Counted from the first letter of the stretch, positions 15,382 to 24,161 are shown. The stretch: 39,174 nucleotides of DNA from Geofilum rhodophaeum (GCF_002210225.1 NZ_MWUJ01000022.1:1-39174); one strand, 5' to 3'. The notes: generated by a model not told the origin, from the sequence alone. Numbers and translations: made by a program.

Positions 15382-18267
15382 TTAAAAGCGGTGACTCAGT
15401 CCCACGCTGAAGCTGCGACCCGGTGCTCTGTAGCTGTAGGTCTCATTGGCCGCGCCGTAGGCCTCGTAGTAGCTCTCCTGGTCCTGGTTCAAAAGATTGG
15501 ATGCCTTAAAGCTGAGGGAGGTACGTTGTTCCTCGCCCAATTTTTTGCTGAGGCTTAAATTAAGACTGTGGAAGGGCGACTGATAAATGTCGGGGAACAG
15601 GCCGGCGCCAACAATCAAAAGGGTAGGGCCCTTAACATTGTAAAAGAGTCCGGCATCCCAGCCCTTTTCGGCGGCTGCATAAACCAGACCGGCATTAACA
15701 ACCCAGGGACTCTGACCGGCCATGGCGCGTTCGCGCGCTATATTTTGCCCGGTTTTTTCATAGGCCTTGCGTGCATTGTACTCTGCCTCAGGCATTTCAG
15801 CTTTTGATTGCACCAGCGTCAGGTTGCCGTTCACACTCAACCCGCTCAGCATCGGCGACAGCAGATCCAAGCCCTGGTTGAATTCGAATTCGATGCCATA
15901 AAGACTGGCTTCGCCCACATTTCGGGGTTGGTACTCTGTGCTGGTCTGTTGCTCAGGGATGCGCACCAACTCTATGGGATCGCTGAATTGCTTGTAAAAA
16001 ACGCTGGCCGATACATTTTGTCCCCGCTCAAAAAAGAGCTCCCAACGCAAATCAAAATTTTGTATGTAACTCTCACTCAACTGGCCATCCCAGTCGCCAT
16101 AGGTATAGAGTCCCCCGTTAAAGATGGTATTGCTGATGGGATCCAGAATCTGTGCAAAAGACAGTTCTTTAAAGGAAGGACGAGCCACGGTTCTGGCGTA
16201 GGATGCGCGCAGGTTCTGTTGCTCGCTCACCTGGTAAATAAGGTTGAGCGTCGGAAACAGGTCAAAGGAATTCAAGACCTTCTCCCCATCCAGGTTGCGG
16301 CCCGCCGCATCGCCATTGGCAAATTTTTGGTCGCGACCGGTGTGAGTCTGTACAAAATTTTCGGCCCGCAGACCCACAATCGCCTTCAACTGGTCCACAG
16401 GATAGAACTCATTGGAAATATAAAAGGCAGAATTGTTGATGGCCGACTGGTACTCGTTGGGGTTGGGCTTGTTGTTGCCCGACTGGTAATACACCCCGTT
16501 GGGGCGGTTGGGGAAGATGTTCTCGGGCAACAGCACCGTGTTTAAGTCGGGTTGCGGCCACACCTGGGTGGCGGTAAACTGCAAGTCGTAGAACAAGATC
16601 TCGTAATCGCGCTGCTTGTAATTATGCACCGCTCCGAACTTCAACTCTGCTTTTTGGTCGCGGAAGGTGTAGCTGCGGGTCACATCGATGCGCGCTGTGG
16701 CATTCAGCTCGGTCAGCTCCCTCCAGATACGCGAGGGGTTGCCCCCTGCACCCGCACTGAAAGTCCGGTTTCCGTTGGGTTGAATGGTGAAGGCCGATTT
16801 GCGGATGTCCGGGTCCTCCGAGCTCGAAAAGGTGGGCGACAAACGCCAGTCGATGTCCCATTGGCCCCCGCCCGGTTTATGTTGACCGTGCAAAAGCAGG
16901 TTGCTCAAGCCCCTTTGGTTGTATTCCAGGTTGTCCGATTCGGCCAGGTAGCCCGACTGTCCAATAGCGGCGGGACTGTTGTCGATGTTGAAGCGGGCAG
17001 CGCGATTTTCGCCATTTTGAAGGTGCATCAGCATCAGTCGCAGCTTGTTGTTTTGGTTCTTGTAAGCCAGTCCCCCCAACAAACCCACCAGCACATTCTC
17101 TTCGCTCATAGCGCCGTCTTGCACCGTGGCATAGCGCAAGCCCAGGTGGTTGGCATCAAGTACATTTTGATAATTGCCGTAGCGCACCTCGTTGTAGTGC
17201 TTGTAATCGACTTTGTACGACAGCGAGAAAATGTAGCCCAGTCGCCCATCGCCTTTGTCTCCCACATTCACCTGGTTGCCCAGGGAGAGGCCCACACTGT
17301 AGTCCACCAAATTTCTCTGTTGCTTTGCGCCCAACTGGGGATTAAAGCTTTGTACAAAATCGCCGACCTGCTGGTCGCCCACCCCACTGTAGGGCACCGG
17401 TATTCTGTCGGCTCGAGCGCCCGAAGGCAAGGCCCGGGTGCCGTCGTCCATGCCCAGGAAATCCAGTTTTCCACCCTCGTAAGTCAGAAAATCATCTTGC
17501 AGGTGCATGTCGGGGTTGTAAGTTGTGCTGAAGGAAACATTGAAGCTCTTCTCCTCCGGAAAGTCCCGGGTTTCCACATTCATCAGTCCCCCCGTAAAAT
17601 CGGCCGGCATATCGGCCGTAAAGTTCTTACTCACCAACATATTCTCAATCAGGTTGGTGGGAAAAATATCCATTTGCAGACTGTTTCGGTCCGGGTCCAG
17701 TCCCGGAATCTCCACATTGTTCAAGGTCGTTTTGGAGTAGCGGTCGCCCAGTCCCCTTACATAAATGTACTTGCCGCCCTCAATACTCACTCCTGTAACC
17801 CGCTTGGCCGCTTCCACCGCGGTGGCATCCCCAATAAGGCCCATTTTTGCCGCAGAAATGCCATCGAGCATGGCACTTGAGCTGCGCTTGATGGTCTGCA
17901 AGGCCGCCTCGGTGTTTCTGAGCGCCCGCGCCGTAACCACCACATCCTGAAGTTCCACAGAGCTTTCGCTCAACATGATTTCATTCAGGAGGCTGACTTC
18001 TCCGGCTTTTACCACCACGTCGTTAATGGTCAGGGGCTGAAAAGAGATGAAGGAAATCTGGAGATTGTAAACCCCCGGATCCACCTCCAGCGAGAACTTA
18101 CCGTCCAAATCGGTAGAAGTACCCGTGAAAGTCCCCTCCAGTACCACGCTTACGCCCACCAGGGTCTCCCCGGTGTTTTTTTCGTACACCGTTCCCCGTA
18201 TGGTTCCTTTTTGGGCCTGGGCCAGCGTAGCGATGAATAACAATAATACAATTCCTATGTGCTTCAT
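15382..18267 (-). CDS. TonB-dependent outer-membrane receptor
   Basis: A 961-residue receptor. Its signal peptide ends near Ala-Gln-Ala, residue 18. A carboxypeptidase-regulatory-like β-sandwich follows (about 20-105, GTIRGTVYEKNTGETLVGVSVVLEGT). Then come a plug domain (about 130-235, with YIYVRGLGDRYSKTTLNNVEIPGLDPDRNSLQMDIFPTN) and a long β-barrel ending in Phe (FSVGLSHRF). It is not a SusC-type receptor and no SusD gene is present. The gene lies 117 bp after that of a large β-helix lipoprotein and is probably in the same operon. That operon is preceded by Pho-like repeats, so uptake of a phosphorus source is the most economical guess. The substrate cannot be read from the sequence. Confidence 0.9.
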   Translation of the reverse strand: MKHIGIVLLLFIATLAQAQKGTIRGTVYEKNTGETLVGVSVVLEGTFTGTSTDLDGKFSLEVDPGVYNLQISFISFQPLTINDVVVKAGEVSLLNEIMLSESSVELQDVVVTARALRNTEAALQTIKRSSSAMLDGISAAKMGLIGDATAVEAAKRVTGVSIEGGKYIYVRGLGDRYSKTTLNNVEIPGLDPDRNSLQMDIFPTNLIENMLVSKNFTADMPADFTGGLMNVETRDFPEEKSFNVSFSTTYNPDMHLQDDFLTYEGGKLDFLGMDDGTRALPSGARADRIPVPYSGVGDQQVGDFVQSFNPQLGAKQQRNLVDYSVGLSLGNQVNVGDKGDGRLGYIFSLSYKVDYKHYNEVRYGNYQNVLDANHLGLRYATVQDGAMSEENVLVGLLGGLAYKNQNNKLRLMLMHLQNGENRAARFNIDNSPAAIGQSGYLAESDNLEYNQRGLSNLLLHGQHKPGGGQWDIDWRLSPTFSSSEDPDIRKSAFTIQPNGNRTFSAGAGGNPSRIWRELTELNATARIDVTRSYTFRDQKAELKFGAVHNYKQRDYEILFYDLQFTATQVWPQPDLNTVLLPENIFPNRPNGVYYQSGNNKPNPNEYQSAINNSAFYISNEFYPVDQLKAIVGLRAENFVQTHTGRDQKFANGDAAGRNLDGEKVLNSFDLFPTLNLIYQVSEQQNLRASYARTVARPSFKELSFAQILDPISNTIFNGGLYTYGDWDGQLSESYIQNFDLRWELFFERGQNVSASVFYKQFSDPIELVRIPEQQTSTEYQPRNVGEASLYGIEFEFNQGLDLLSPMLSGLSVNGNLTLVQSKAEMPEAEYNARKAYEKTGQNIARERAMAGQSPWVVNAGLVYAAAEKGWDAGLFYNVKGPTLLIVGAGLFPDIYQSPFHSLNLSLSKKLGEEQRTSLSFKASNLLNQDQESYYEAYGAANETYSYRAPGRSFSVGLSHRF

Positions 18268-18384
18268 TGTTCAATGGTATGATGTCCTGTTTGTGTTGTA
18301 ATACAAAGGGACAGACCTGCCCTAAGTGCAAGCCTGTCCTGTATTTTGCAGGCCTTAGGCCCTGTTTTTGATCTTCATTGGTGA

Positions 18385-19623
18385 TTAAAGGGTGGGCAGT
18401 GCTCCGGCCTGTGCGGTCCAGGTCCATCCCAAAGCATCCAGATTGATGGCAGAGGCATTTGCGGGAGCGTTTCCGGCGCTGAAACCTTCAGGTACTTCTC
18501 CGTTGGGGAAGTGAGTGCTCAGGTTTTCGGCATCCACATCCAATACAATGTCGTTGAAGCTGACCGTACCCACATCGTGGCTTACGCGATTCACCATTTG
18601 ACCAGCCTCTATGGCTGTGAATAAGAGGTTCTCGAAAGTCACACTGGTGTTGTCGTCGGTGTTTATCAGGTCGCTGGAGAAACGCTTCATCTCGGTGTCG
18701 TTGGCTACGATAACCCCGTTTTTGAGGGTGTAGGCACCGTTGTCTGACGAACCTTCGGGACCATCCAGTTCAAAGTTGTGGTCGCCAGGGGCAATCACTA
18801 CAAAGTTGTCCAGGGTTCCGGTCCACGATTGGTCGGCATCGATGGCGTCGTCGCCGGTGTTCCATACCACAGCGTTTTTTACACTCACACTGCCACCGAA
18901 CCATTCGATACCGTCGTCCTGGTTGGCTACAATTTCAATGTTTTCGATGATGGTGGCTGAACCTACGCCACCCAGGGTGAGTCCGTTGATTTCGTTGCCA
19001 TCTCCAATGTTGGCACCGCCGTGACGAATGGAAATGTACTTCAGTTTTCCTGAATAGTCGTCGCTCTTGTCGCCACCGTACAAGCCGTTGGCGTCGGAGG
19101 TCGGAATACCTTCAATCTGCACTTCGCTGATGTCGGCTCCCTCGTTAGAAGCTGAGATGGGCGCCTTGCCCAAGACAATTACGCCACCCCAAAGACCGTT
19201 GGCATCGTTGGGCAGGTTGGGACTGCCAAAGTTGCCGGCAGCAATGTCTTCGGGCGAGATTTCGTCACCCACGGTAGTGAAAATAATGGGTGCAGTGGCT
19301 TCTCCTTCTGCTTCCAGAATACCTCCACGAGCGACTAATAGAGCAGTGGCATTGGCTCCGGTTCCCATTTCTCCTTTGATGATGGTACCCGGTTCGATGG
19401 TCAGGGTGACTCCCTCAACTACAGTAATGCGTCCTGCCAGCTGGTACACCTTGTCGCTGGTCCATGTGGTGTTTTCGGTAATATTTTGCGTAACGATTAC
19501 ATTGCCGGTTTCCTCAATGGGGTCGGGGTTGTTGTCGTCATCGTCGTCCTTATCGCAGGCGCTGAAAGTAAAAAGCGCCGTAGTGGCAAACAGTAAGCTG
19601 AGCAATTTCCAATTTGTTTTCAT
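18385..19623 (-). CDS. β-helix lipoprotein, partner of the TonB receptor
   Basis: A 412-residue lipoprotein. The start at 19623 is chosen because it gives a clean signal peptide with lipobox FSAC (Cys23); an upstream in-frame ATG would add 24 polar residues. After an Asp-rich linker (DKDDDDDNNPDP), repeats typical of right-handed β-helices follow: LAGRITVVEGVTLTIEPGTIIKG, LLVARGGILEAEG, LWGGVIVLG and ATIIENIEIVANQDDGIEWFGG. No type IX secretion tail is evident. Such proteins occur beside TonB receptors in Bacteroidota and may be surface-exposed ligand binders or enzymes. Catalytic residues are not identifiable. Confidence 0.75.
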   Translation of the reverse strand: MKTNWKLLSLLFATTALFTFSACDKDDDDDNNPDPIEETGNVIVTQNITENTTWTSDKVYQLAGRITVVEGVTLTIEPGTIIKGEMGTGANATALLVARGGILEAEGEATAPIIFTTVGDEISPEDIAAGNFGSPNLPNDANGLWGGVIVLGKAPISASNEGADISEVQIEGIPTSDANGLYGGDKSDDYSGKLKYISIRHGGANIGDGNEINGLTLGGVGSATIIENIEIVANQDDGIEWFGGSVSVKNAVVWNTGDDAIDADQSWTGTLDNFVVIAPGDHNFELDGPEGSSDNGAYTLKNGVIVANDTEMKRFSSDLINTDDNTSVTFENLLFTAIEAGQMVNRVSHDVGTVSFNDIVLDVDAENLSTHFPNGEVPEGFSAGNAPANASAINLDALGWTWTAQAGALPTL

Positions 19624-19692
19624 TTTTATCGATTTTAATGGTTTCCTGTGATGTTCGGTCGTTACCGGTAAAACTTGTTTTTGTTTACACCA

Positions 19693-19782
19693 CAAAAGAA
19701 GTGCTTACTCATTGCCTGAACTTTAAGGGAGCTTTAAATAAGTATTAACAAGGCGCGGGTTGCCTTAACCTGCACTTAACAT
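19693..19782. promoter_or_regulatory. putative Pho box array upstream of the receptor operon
   Basis: TTAA cores occur at 19723, 19734 and 19745, exactly 11 bp apart, followed by a second pair at 19765 and 19776, again 11 bp apart. The second pair reads CTTAACCTGCACTTAACAT on the plus strand (19764-19782). A weak -7 box (TTCTTTTG read leftward, 19700-19693) lies one helical turn further from the nearest core than in the 24.6-kb promoter. This looks like a multi-dimer PhoB-type binding region. Confidence 0.6.
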
Positions 19783-19820
19783 AGCGGTGGAGGGTTAAGC
19801 AAGGGTAGGTAGCCAAGCAG

Positions 19821-19852
19821 CAAGGGGAGCTGCCTTGCGGCAGCTCCCCTTG
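19821..19852. terminator. strong hairpin after the coiled-coil membrane protein gene
   Basis: CAAGGGGAGCTGCC (19821-19834) and GGCAGCTCCCCTTG (19839-19852) form a perfect 14-bp stem with a 4-nt loop. It lies 27 bp beyond the stop of the leftward gene at 19880. No T run follows on either strand, so it may be a transcript-end stabiliser rather than a classical terminator. Confidence 0.6.
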
Positions 19853-19879
19853 TGCTGAGTATTGGTGCCGGGCGTCCGG

Positions 19880-20461
19880 CTATTCCTTTAACTTCTGAAT
19901 TTCCTTGTGGTGCTGAACCACCAGATTCTCGTATTTCTGTCGGGCCCGCTGCCGGTAGTCCTCAAATTCTTCCTTCATTTTTTCCAGTTCCTTTTTGGTT
20001 CTGCCCGCAGTATGGTTGCTGCGTTGAAACAGGAACAGAGCTGCTCCGGTTGCTATCAGCAGGGCAATAATGATGAAAAGTATCAGACTGATGAATACGG
20101 GTTTGGCCATCGAAAGACCCAAAAATTGGAAGGCGTTTTTCTCGCGTTCGCTTGTCTCCAGCCTGGTTTTTGTTTTTTCCAGTTCGCCGTTGAGTTGTCC
20201 AATGACGGAATCACGGGCTGCAACGGTTTGCCTGAGTTCGGCAATGTTTTGGTTTTTAAGGTCGAGGGTATCCGAGACGTTTTTCTTTAATTGTCTGAAC
20301 CAAACATCCGTAATCATCACATAGTTCTGCCACTTGGATGCTTCTTCCTCCACATAATTCAACTGCTCTTTAATGCCCGCATCCTGGATGTAGGCTTTCT
20401 GGGCGTGGCTGCTGCCCACGCTCAGCCACAACAAGAGCCCAAGGTATACTGTCTTTCGCAT
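19880..20461 (-). CDS. coiled-coil single-pass membrane protein
   Basis: A 193-residue protein: signal peptide (cleavage near SSHAQ, residue 21), then an extracytoplasmic coiled coil (about 60-110). A membrane helix follows (about 119-142, PVFISLILFIIIALLIATGAALFLF), then a cytoplasmic charged coiled coil (TKKELEKMKEEFEDYRQRARQKYENL). This architecture, with the conserved LGLSMAKP-type entry to the membrane helix, is common in Bacteroidota. It is often mislabelled there as a tRNA (guanine-N1) methyltransferase; nothing here resembles TrmD. Function unknown. Confidence 0.7.
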   Translation of the reverse strand: MRKTVYLGLLLWLSVGSSHAQKAYIQDAGIKEQLNYVEEEASKWQNYVMITDVWFRQLKKNVSDTLDLKNQNIAELRQTVAARDSVIGQLNGELEKTKTRLETSEREKNAFQFLGLSMAKPVFISLILFIIIALLIATGAALFLFQRSNHTAGRTKKELEKMKEEFEDYRQRARQKYENLVVQHHKEIQKLKE

Positions 20462-20530
20462 AAGGGATTTTTTGGTTTTCCGCTAAAGGGCTAACGCAGG
20501 AGCCTTTGTTTTTATTGCGGCGCCTTGCTT

Positions 20531-22189
20531 TTAAAAAGGAAAATCTTCTTCGAAACTCACGGTAGCTGCCTCGCCCTCCTCGGGCAAATTGGCCAGCACA
20601 TGCTTCCCGTTTCCGTTGACATAAATGGCTCGGAAGGGGGCCGGAACGGGACAGGGGTATTCGCAGGCGCCACAGCCAATGCAAATGCTCTCATCCACCT
20701 CCGGTATCATTAAGCCGTTTTTATAGGGGACCATTTTTACGGCCTTGGTGGGACAGTGCTCCGAGCAGGCCCCACAGTCGGTGCCGTCGGTATGTACAAT
20801 GCAGTTGTGTTTTACAAACACCACTTTTCCCAATTGGGTCCGTTGCTTTTCCTCCATCGGAAGAGGCAGAATGGCACCGGTGGGACAGGCTTCGGCACAC
20901 TTGTGGCAGTCGAAATTGCAATAGCTGGTTTCGTAATCCATAAAGGGCTGCATAAATCCCACGAGGCCGTATTGGGTGAGGGACGGCTGCAGTACGTGGG
21001 TGGGACAGGCCGATACACAGAGCGAGCAGGCCGTGCATATTTGGTTGAAGCGCTCCACACTGCCGGCTCCCGGAGGAGCAGGAAAATAATCGCGCTCATT
21101 GCGGATGAGCTCGTGCTGACTTTCGGGTAACTGATTCTTTTTTAAGGCATAAAGGCCCGGTCCCGCCATCAGGGCGGCACCCGTGAGCAGGAGCTGGCGC
21201 CTTTGCTGGCTGTGTTCCGTCTGCGACTTAGCGGCACTTAGAACCTGCGAAGTAGCCTGAACTGTTGCTGTGGGGGGCGTTTTTTTTGCGCTGGTCGGGG
21301 CGTTTTGCCCCCTGGCTTTATTGGTCCCTTTAACCCGGCCCAGCAGCATGGCTGCGTCGTTGCAGACTTCCAGGCAATTGAAACAAGTCACGCAGCGGCT
21401 CATGTCCACCGTATGATTTTTTATGCTGATGCACTCGCTTTTACACACCGCCGCACATTTGCCGCAAAGGGTACACTGGTCGGCCTTGAACTGGATCTGC
21501 AGCAGTGATTTTTTCGAGAGCAATCCTAAAGCTGTACCTACCGGACACACCACATTACAAAAGAAGCGACCGCGTTTCCAGGCCATGAGGGCAATCATCA
21601 CAAAAAGTCCCAGGGTCAGTGACAGGGGCAGCCAGTCCACATGGTAAAGGTCGACATGGTGCATGCTGTAATTGCCCGCCGCCTGCAACCAGGTGGCCAG
21701 GGTGTTGTTGATGGCCGTGGTGACCGGTTCTACCAGGTAGGAAAAAAAACGGCCGGCTATGCTGTAGGGATCCAGCCAGGCCACGATAAAGCCCAACTGA
21801 GCCACCAGGGCGAGCGTCATTACAAGCAAAAAGCTGTAGCGCCATACGCTTTTAGCCTTTTTGTATTTGAAAAAGACCCTTTTGCGACTGAATTTACGGG
21901 CCACATAATTGATGGCGTCCTGCAAAATGCCGAGTGGACAAATGGTGGAGCAGTACAGGCGCCCGGTCAACCAGGTCAAGAGCAAAACCACCAAAAATCC
22001 ACCTGCAGCCACTAAGGACAGCGTTTGGGTAAAATTCAGGAGCGAAGGCACAAATTGCAGCCACAGAATTTTAGCGTAGGTGGCTTCCCCAATGTATTCG
22101 TAGATATCGACGAACAAAGCCAGGGTGGCCACAAAGAAGACCAGGGCCAGCAGAACCCGGCCCTTTTTTAAACCAGCATAAAAGCGCAT
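20531..22189 (-). CDS. NapH/NapG-like fused polyferredoxin
   Basis: A 552-residue iron-sulfur membrane protein. The N-terminal part has about five membrane helices and two CxxxCP motifs (CSTICPLG and CNVVCPVG), as in NapH/NosR-type proteins. Two 4Fe-4S clusters follow (CTLCGKCAAVC and CVTCFNCLEVC). After a linker there is an internal QRRQLLLTGAALMAG segment that resembles a Tat-type signal. Four more cysteine clusters follow (CTACSLCVSAC, CNFDCHKCAEAC, CGACSEHC, CIGCGACEYPC), as in NapG/MauM. It reads as a fusion of the two proteins. It is co-transcribed with the DUF362 gene 18 bp upstream, so an electron-transfer role for that pair is likely. The donor and acceptor are unknown. Confidence 0.82.
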   Translation of the reverse strand: MRFYAGLKKGRVLLALVFFVATLALFVDIYEYIGEATYAKILWLQFVPSLLNFTQTLSLVAAGGFLVVLLLTWLTGRLYCSTICPLGILQDAINYVARKFSRKRVFFKYKKAKSVWRYSFLLVMTLALVAQLGFIVAWLDPYSIAGRFFSYLVEPVTTAINNTLATWLQAAGNYSMHHVDLYHVDWLPLSLTLGLFVMIALMAWKRGRFFCNVVCPVGTALGLLSKKSLLQIQFKADQCTLCGKCAAVCKSECISIKNHTVDMSRCVTCFNCLEVCNDAAMLLGRVKGTNKARGQNAPTSAKKTPPTATVQATSQVLSAAKSQTEHSQQRRQLLLTGAALMAGPGLYALKKNQLPESQHELIRNERDYFPAPPGAGSVERFNQICTACSLCVSACPTHVLQPSLTQYGLVGFMQPFMDYETSYCNFDCHKCAEACPTGAILPLPMEEKQRTQLGKVVFVKHNCIVHTDGTDCGACSEHCPTKAVKMVPYKNGLMIPEVDESICIGCGACEYPCPVPAPFRAIYVNGNGKHVLANLPEEGEAATVSFEEDFPF

Positions 22190-22207
22190 AACGAAGGACG
22201 GTTTTGC

Positions 22208-23125
22208 TTAAACACGAATGCGGTTGATGTTCAACTTATCGAGTTGGGTGGTGCCAAAGCCCATGGCTTCGGCAATGCGTATGTGGGCAATGTCGGCCGG
22301 TTTGGCGCCAAACATCAGGGTCGCTGCCGCATCCACCGCCACAATGTCGGTGCCCGCAATCAGCGCCTTCAAATCCACCAGGTCGGCGTCCGACACCCCC
22401 CGCGGACCGTTGCGCGTCATCATGCGGTAGCCGTCGATGATGTTGAGGTCGGGCTTACGGAAGTGCAGGAAGTCCGCGATACACTGACTCAAATCGTTGC
22501 CGTGGTAAAAGCGGCGGTCCCACACCACGCCCATCAGGTTTTTCATCGACAGCGTAACCGTGGTCGATCCGTGGTGCTTAAGAACCGGCACATTAATAAA
22601 TACATCGGTCGACAGCAGCAGCTCGTGTACCTTGGCTTTTTTCAGCACCTTGCCATTGGGAATACTTACTTCGCGGTAGTTGCGTTCGTTGTTGCCCGGC
22701 ACAATGGTGCCGCCATTGGCCTTCACCGCCTCCTCAATTTTACTGTTGCTGTAGCAGCGGTCCCACTGGTCGCAAGTATGGTCAAATACAAAGACTTCTG
22801 AGGCACCCGCCTCATAAGCGGCTTTAACAATACGGCCCACCAGTTCGGGATTGGTATTGGCGGCACGTTCGGGACTGGTATCCCAGCCAATGTTTGGCTT
22901 CACCAGCACTTTTTGTCCCGCCTTTACAAAGCGGCCCATGCCACCCAGGGCCTCTATGGCCTTGTTGAACATCGTCACCGGGTCGCCACCACGTACCGCC
23001 GCCATGTCGGTCGGACCCGTTGCTGCGGGGCGCCCCGCCAGCGCATCAAAACCTCCAATCATGGGCGTAAGTGCGCCCGCCAGGCCCAGCGCGGCACTCT
23101 TACCTACAAATTCGCGTCTCTTCAT
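22208..23125 (-). CDS. Tat-exported DUF362 protein
   Basis: A 305-residue protein. The start at 23125 puts the twin-arginine signal at the N-terminus (MKRREFVGKSAALGLAGALTP); an ATG 7 codons earlier is also possible. The rest matches DUF362: KVLVKPNIGWDTSPERAANTNPELV, VFDHTCDQWDRCY, VPVLKHHGSTTVTLSMKNLMGVVWDR, and an IDGYRMMTRNGPRG segment. Tat export suggests that it folds, perhaps with a cofactor, before crossing the membrane. It is the first gene of a two-gene operon with a polyferredoxin. The reaction is unknown; a redox function is inferred from the partner. Confidence 0.82.
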   Translation of the reverse strand: MKRREFVGKSAALGLAGALTPMIGGFDALAGRPAATGPTDMAAVRGGDPVTMFNKAIEALGGMGRFVKAGQKVLVKPNIGWDTSPERAANTNPELVGRIVKAAYEAGASEVFVFDHTCDQWDRCYSNSKIEEAVKANGGTIVPGNNERNYREVSIPNGKVLKKAKVHELLLSTDVFINVPVLKHHGSTTVTLSMKNLMGVVWDRRFYHGNDLSQCIADFLHFRKPDLNIIDGYRMMTRNGPRGVSDADLVDLKALIAGTDIVAVDAAATLMFGAKPADIAHIRIAEAMGFGTTQLDKLNINRIRV

Positions 23126-23352
23126 ATCCTTTGTATTTTTTGTCAACAGGGGGCCAGGGGGAGGAAGACTGAAAGTCCTTGTACAGCCTGATTCAGGACG
23201 TGCATGTCCTTAATAATCTGCACCTTCCTTTAAAAATACAATAAAACTGGAATGGGCGCGAGGGGCCTGACTAATTTGTAGTCGTTATAAATAACGGAGC
23301 TGCGTAGCGTGTTTAGGTTCAGGGTGGTAGGACTTGTTTGACCCACAGAAAA

Positions 23353-23381
23353 GCCCTTGTTAACGCCGTGTTAACAAGGGC
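23353..23381. terminator. terminator after the MORN-repeat gene
   Basis: GCCCTTGTTAAC (23353-23364) and GTTAACAAGGGC (23370-23381) form a perfect 12-bp stem with a 5-nt loop. On the leftward strand it is followed by TTTTC. A short T run also follows on the plus strand. Confidence 0.8.
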
Positions 23382-23415
23382 CGGTTTTGTGCTGTTGTCC
23401 CGATTCTTCTATGGC

Positions 23416-23453
23416 CGCTTCTGTCTGCAGGTGCTGATCGCTTCTGTCTGCAG
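23416..23453. repeat. 15-bp direct repeat
   Basis: CGCTTCTGTCTGCAG occurs at 23416-23430 and 23439-23453, a 23-bp period. A degenerate third copy (TTCTGCCTGCCGACAG) lies around 23465-23480. The repeats lie between the terminator and the end of the MORN-repeat gene. No function is evident. Confidence 0.7.
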
Positions 23454-23495
23454 CTACAGACCAGTTCTGCCTGCCGACAGTTGCAAATCGGGTGC

Positions 23496-23957
23496 TTATT
23501 CGTAAGTCTTTTCGTTGACCGTTTCACCCGCTTCGTTGCGAATGATCCAGGTGCCCGCTTTGGCTCCGTTCTGGTAGTGCATCTCGTAGCGCTGCACCCC
23601 ATTTTCATCCCAAATGCTCCATGCGCCATGTTTTTGACCCTTCTCGTAGCCGGCTTCCGCTCTTTTTCGGCCCGCTTCGTCCCAGGTCACCCAGGTGCCG
23701 TGCATCAGGTTGCGATCGAAATGCCGCAACTCCTGCTTTTGACCATTTTCAAAGTAAATCGACGTGGTGCCGTGCTTTTCCCCATTGAGCACGGCCATTT
23801 CAATATGGATGCTTCCCGATGGATAATACTCGATGTAGGTGCCGGTGTACAGCTCCCCCCGGTGGTTGTAGTACTTGCCGTCTTCACCTTCGGTCAACTG
23901 GCCCAGGGCCAGGACCGACCAGCCCAGCAATAAAATAAGTGTTGCAATACTTCTCAT
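23496..23957 (-). CDS. MORN-repeat exported protein, YwqK-like
   Basis: A 153-residue protein with a signal peptide (MRSIATLILLLGWSVLALG) and about five MORN-like repeats of 22-24 residues: YYNHRGELYTGTYIEYYPSG, GEKHGTTSIYFENGQ, MHGTWVTWDEAGR, KHGAWSIWDENGVQ and KAGTWIIRNEAGE. These match the YwqK family, labelled in databases as an antitoxin but widespread in Bacteroidota as exported proteins of unknown role. It is probably a single-gene unit ending at the hairpin at 23353-23381. Nothing nearby looks like a toxin. Confidence 0.75.
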   Translation of the reverse strand: MRSIATLILLLGWSVLALGQLTEGEDGKYYNHRGELYTGTYIEYYPSGSIHIEMAVLNGEKHGTTSIYFENGQKQELRHFDRNLMHGTWVTWDEAGRKRAEAGYEKGQKHGAWSIWDENGVQRYEMHYQNGAKAGTWIIRNEAGETVNEKTYE

Positions 23958-24092
23958 GGCTCTTTTACATTAAAGTGTATCAAAAAGCCTCCCGCGAAAT
24001 CCTGTGTGTCCTTCCTTAAACGTAAAGATAGGTGGGAGGTTCTGCTTTTTCAAAGATATTTTTCTGCTTTGGAGCAGGCCGGCACAAACAAA

Positions 24093-24122
24093 AACCACCA
24101 CAGCATAGTTACTGTGGTGGTT
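24093..24122 (-). terminator. terminator after the small secreted protein gene
   Basis: AACCACCACAG (24093-24103) and CTGTGGTGGTT (24112-24122) form an 11-bp stem with an 8-nt loop. Read leftward it runs into TTTTTGTTTG, a good T tract. It lies 40 bp beyond the gene stop. Confidence 0.85.
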
Positions 24123-24161
24123 GTTATGGTTTTACTGGCTGTACCAATCCCTTTTTAGCGC

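Larger units (their letters stand above)
23126..23495. other. intergenic region with repeats, no gene seen
   Basis: About 370 bp without a convincing gene. It contains the upstream region of the DUF362 operon, an imperfect palindrome near 23196-23209 (GGACGTGCATGTCC), the terminator at 23353-23381, and a pair of 15-bp direct repeats at 23416-23453. No 11-bp-phased Pho-like repeat is present here. Confidence 0.6.

Noticed and set aside
16552-17880. 442-codon plus-strand frame opposite the TonB receptor gene
   Set aside because: It is the complement of a clear receptor sequence; its His/Val/Gln-rich composition is typical of an antisense frame in GC-rich genes.
23496-23957. MORN-repeat protein as the antitoxin of a toxin-antitoxin pair
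   Set aside because: The YwqK-type label is a database name only; there is no toxin-like neighbour and the protein is exported.
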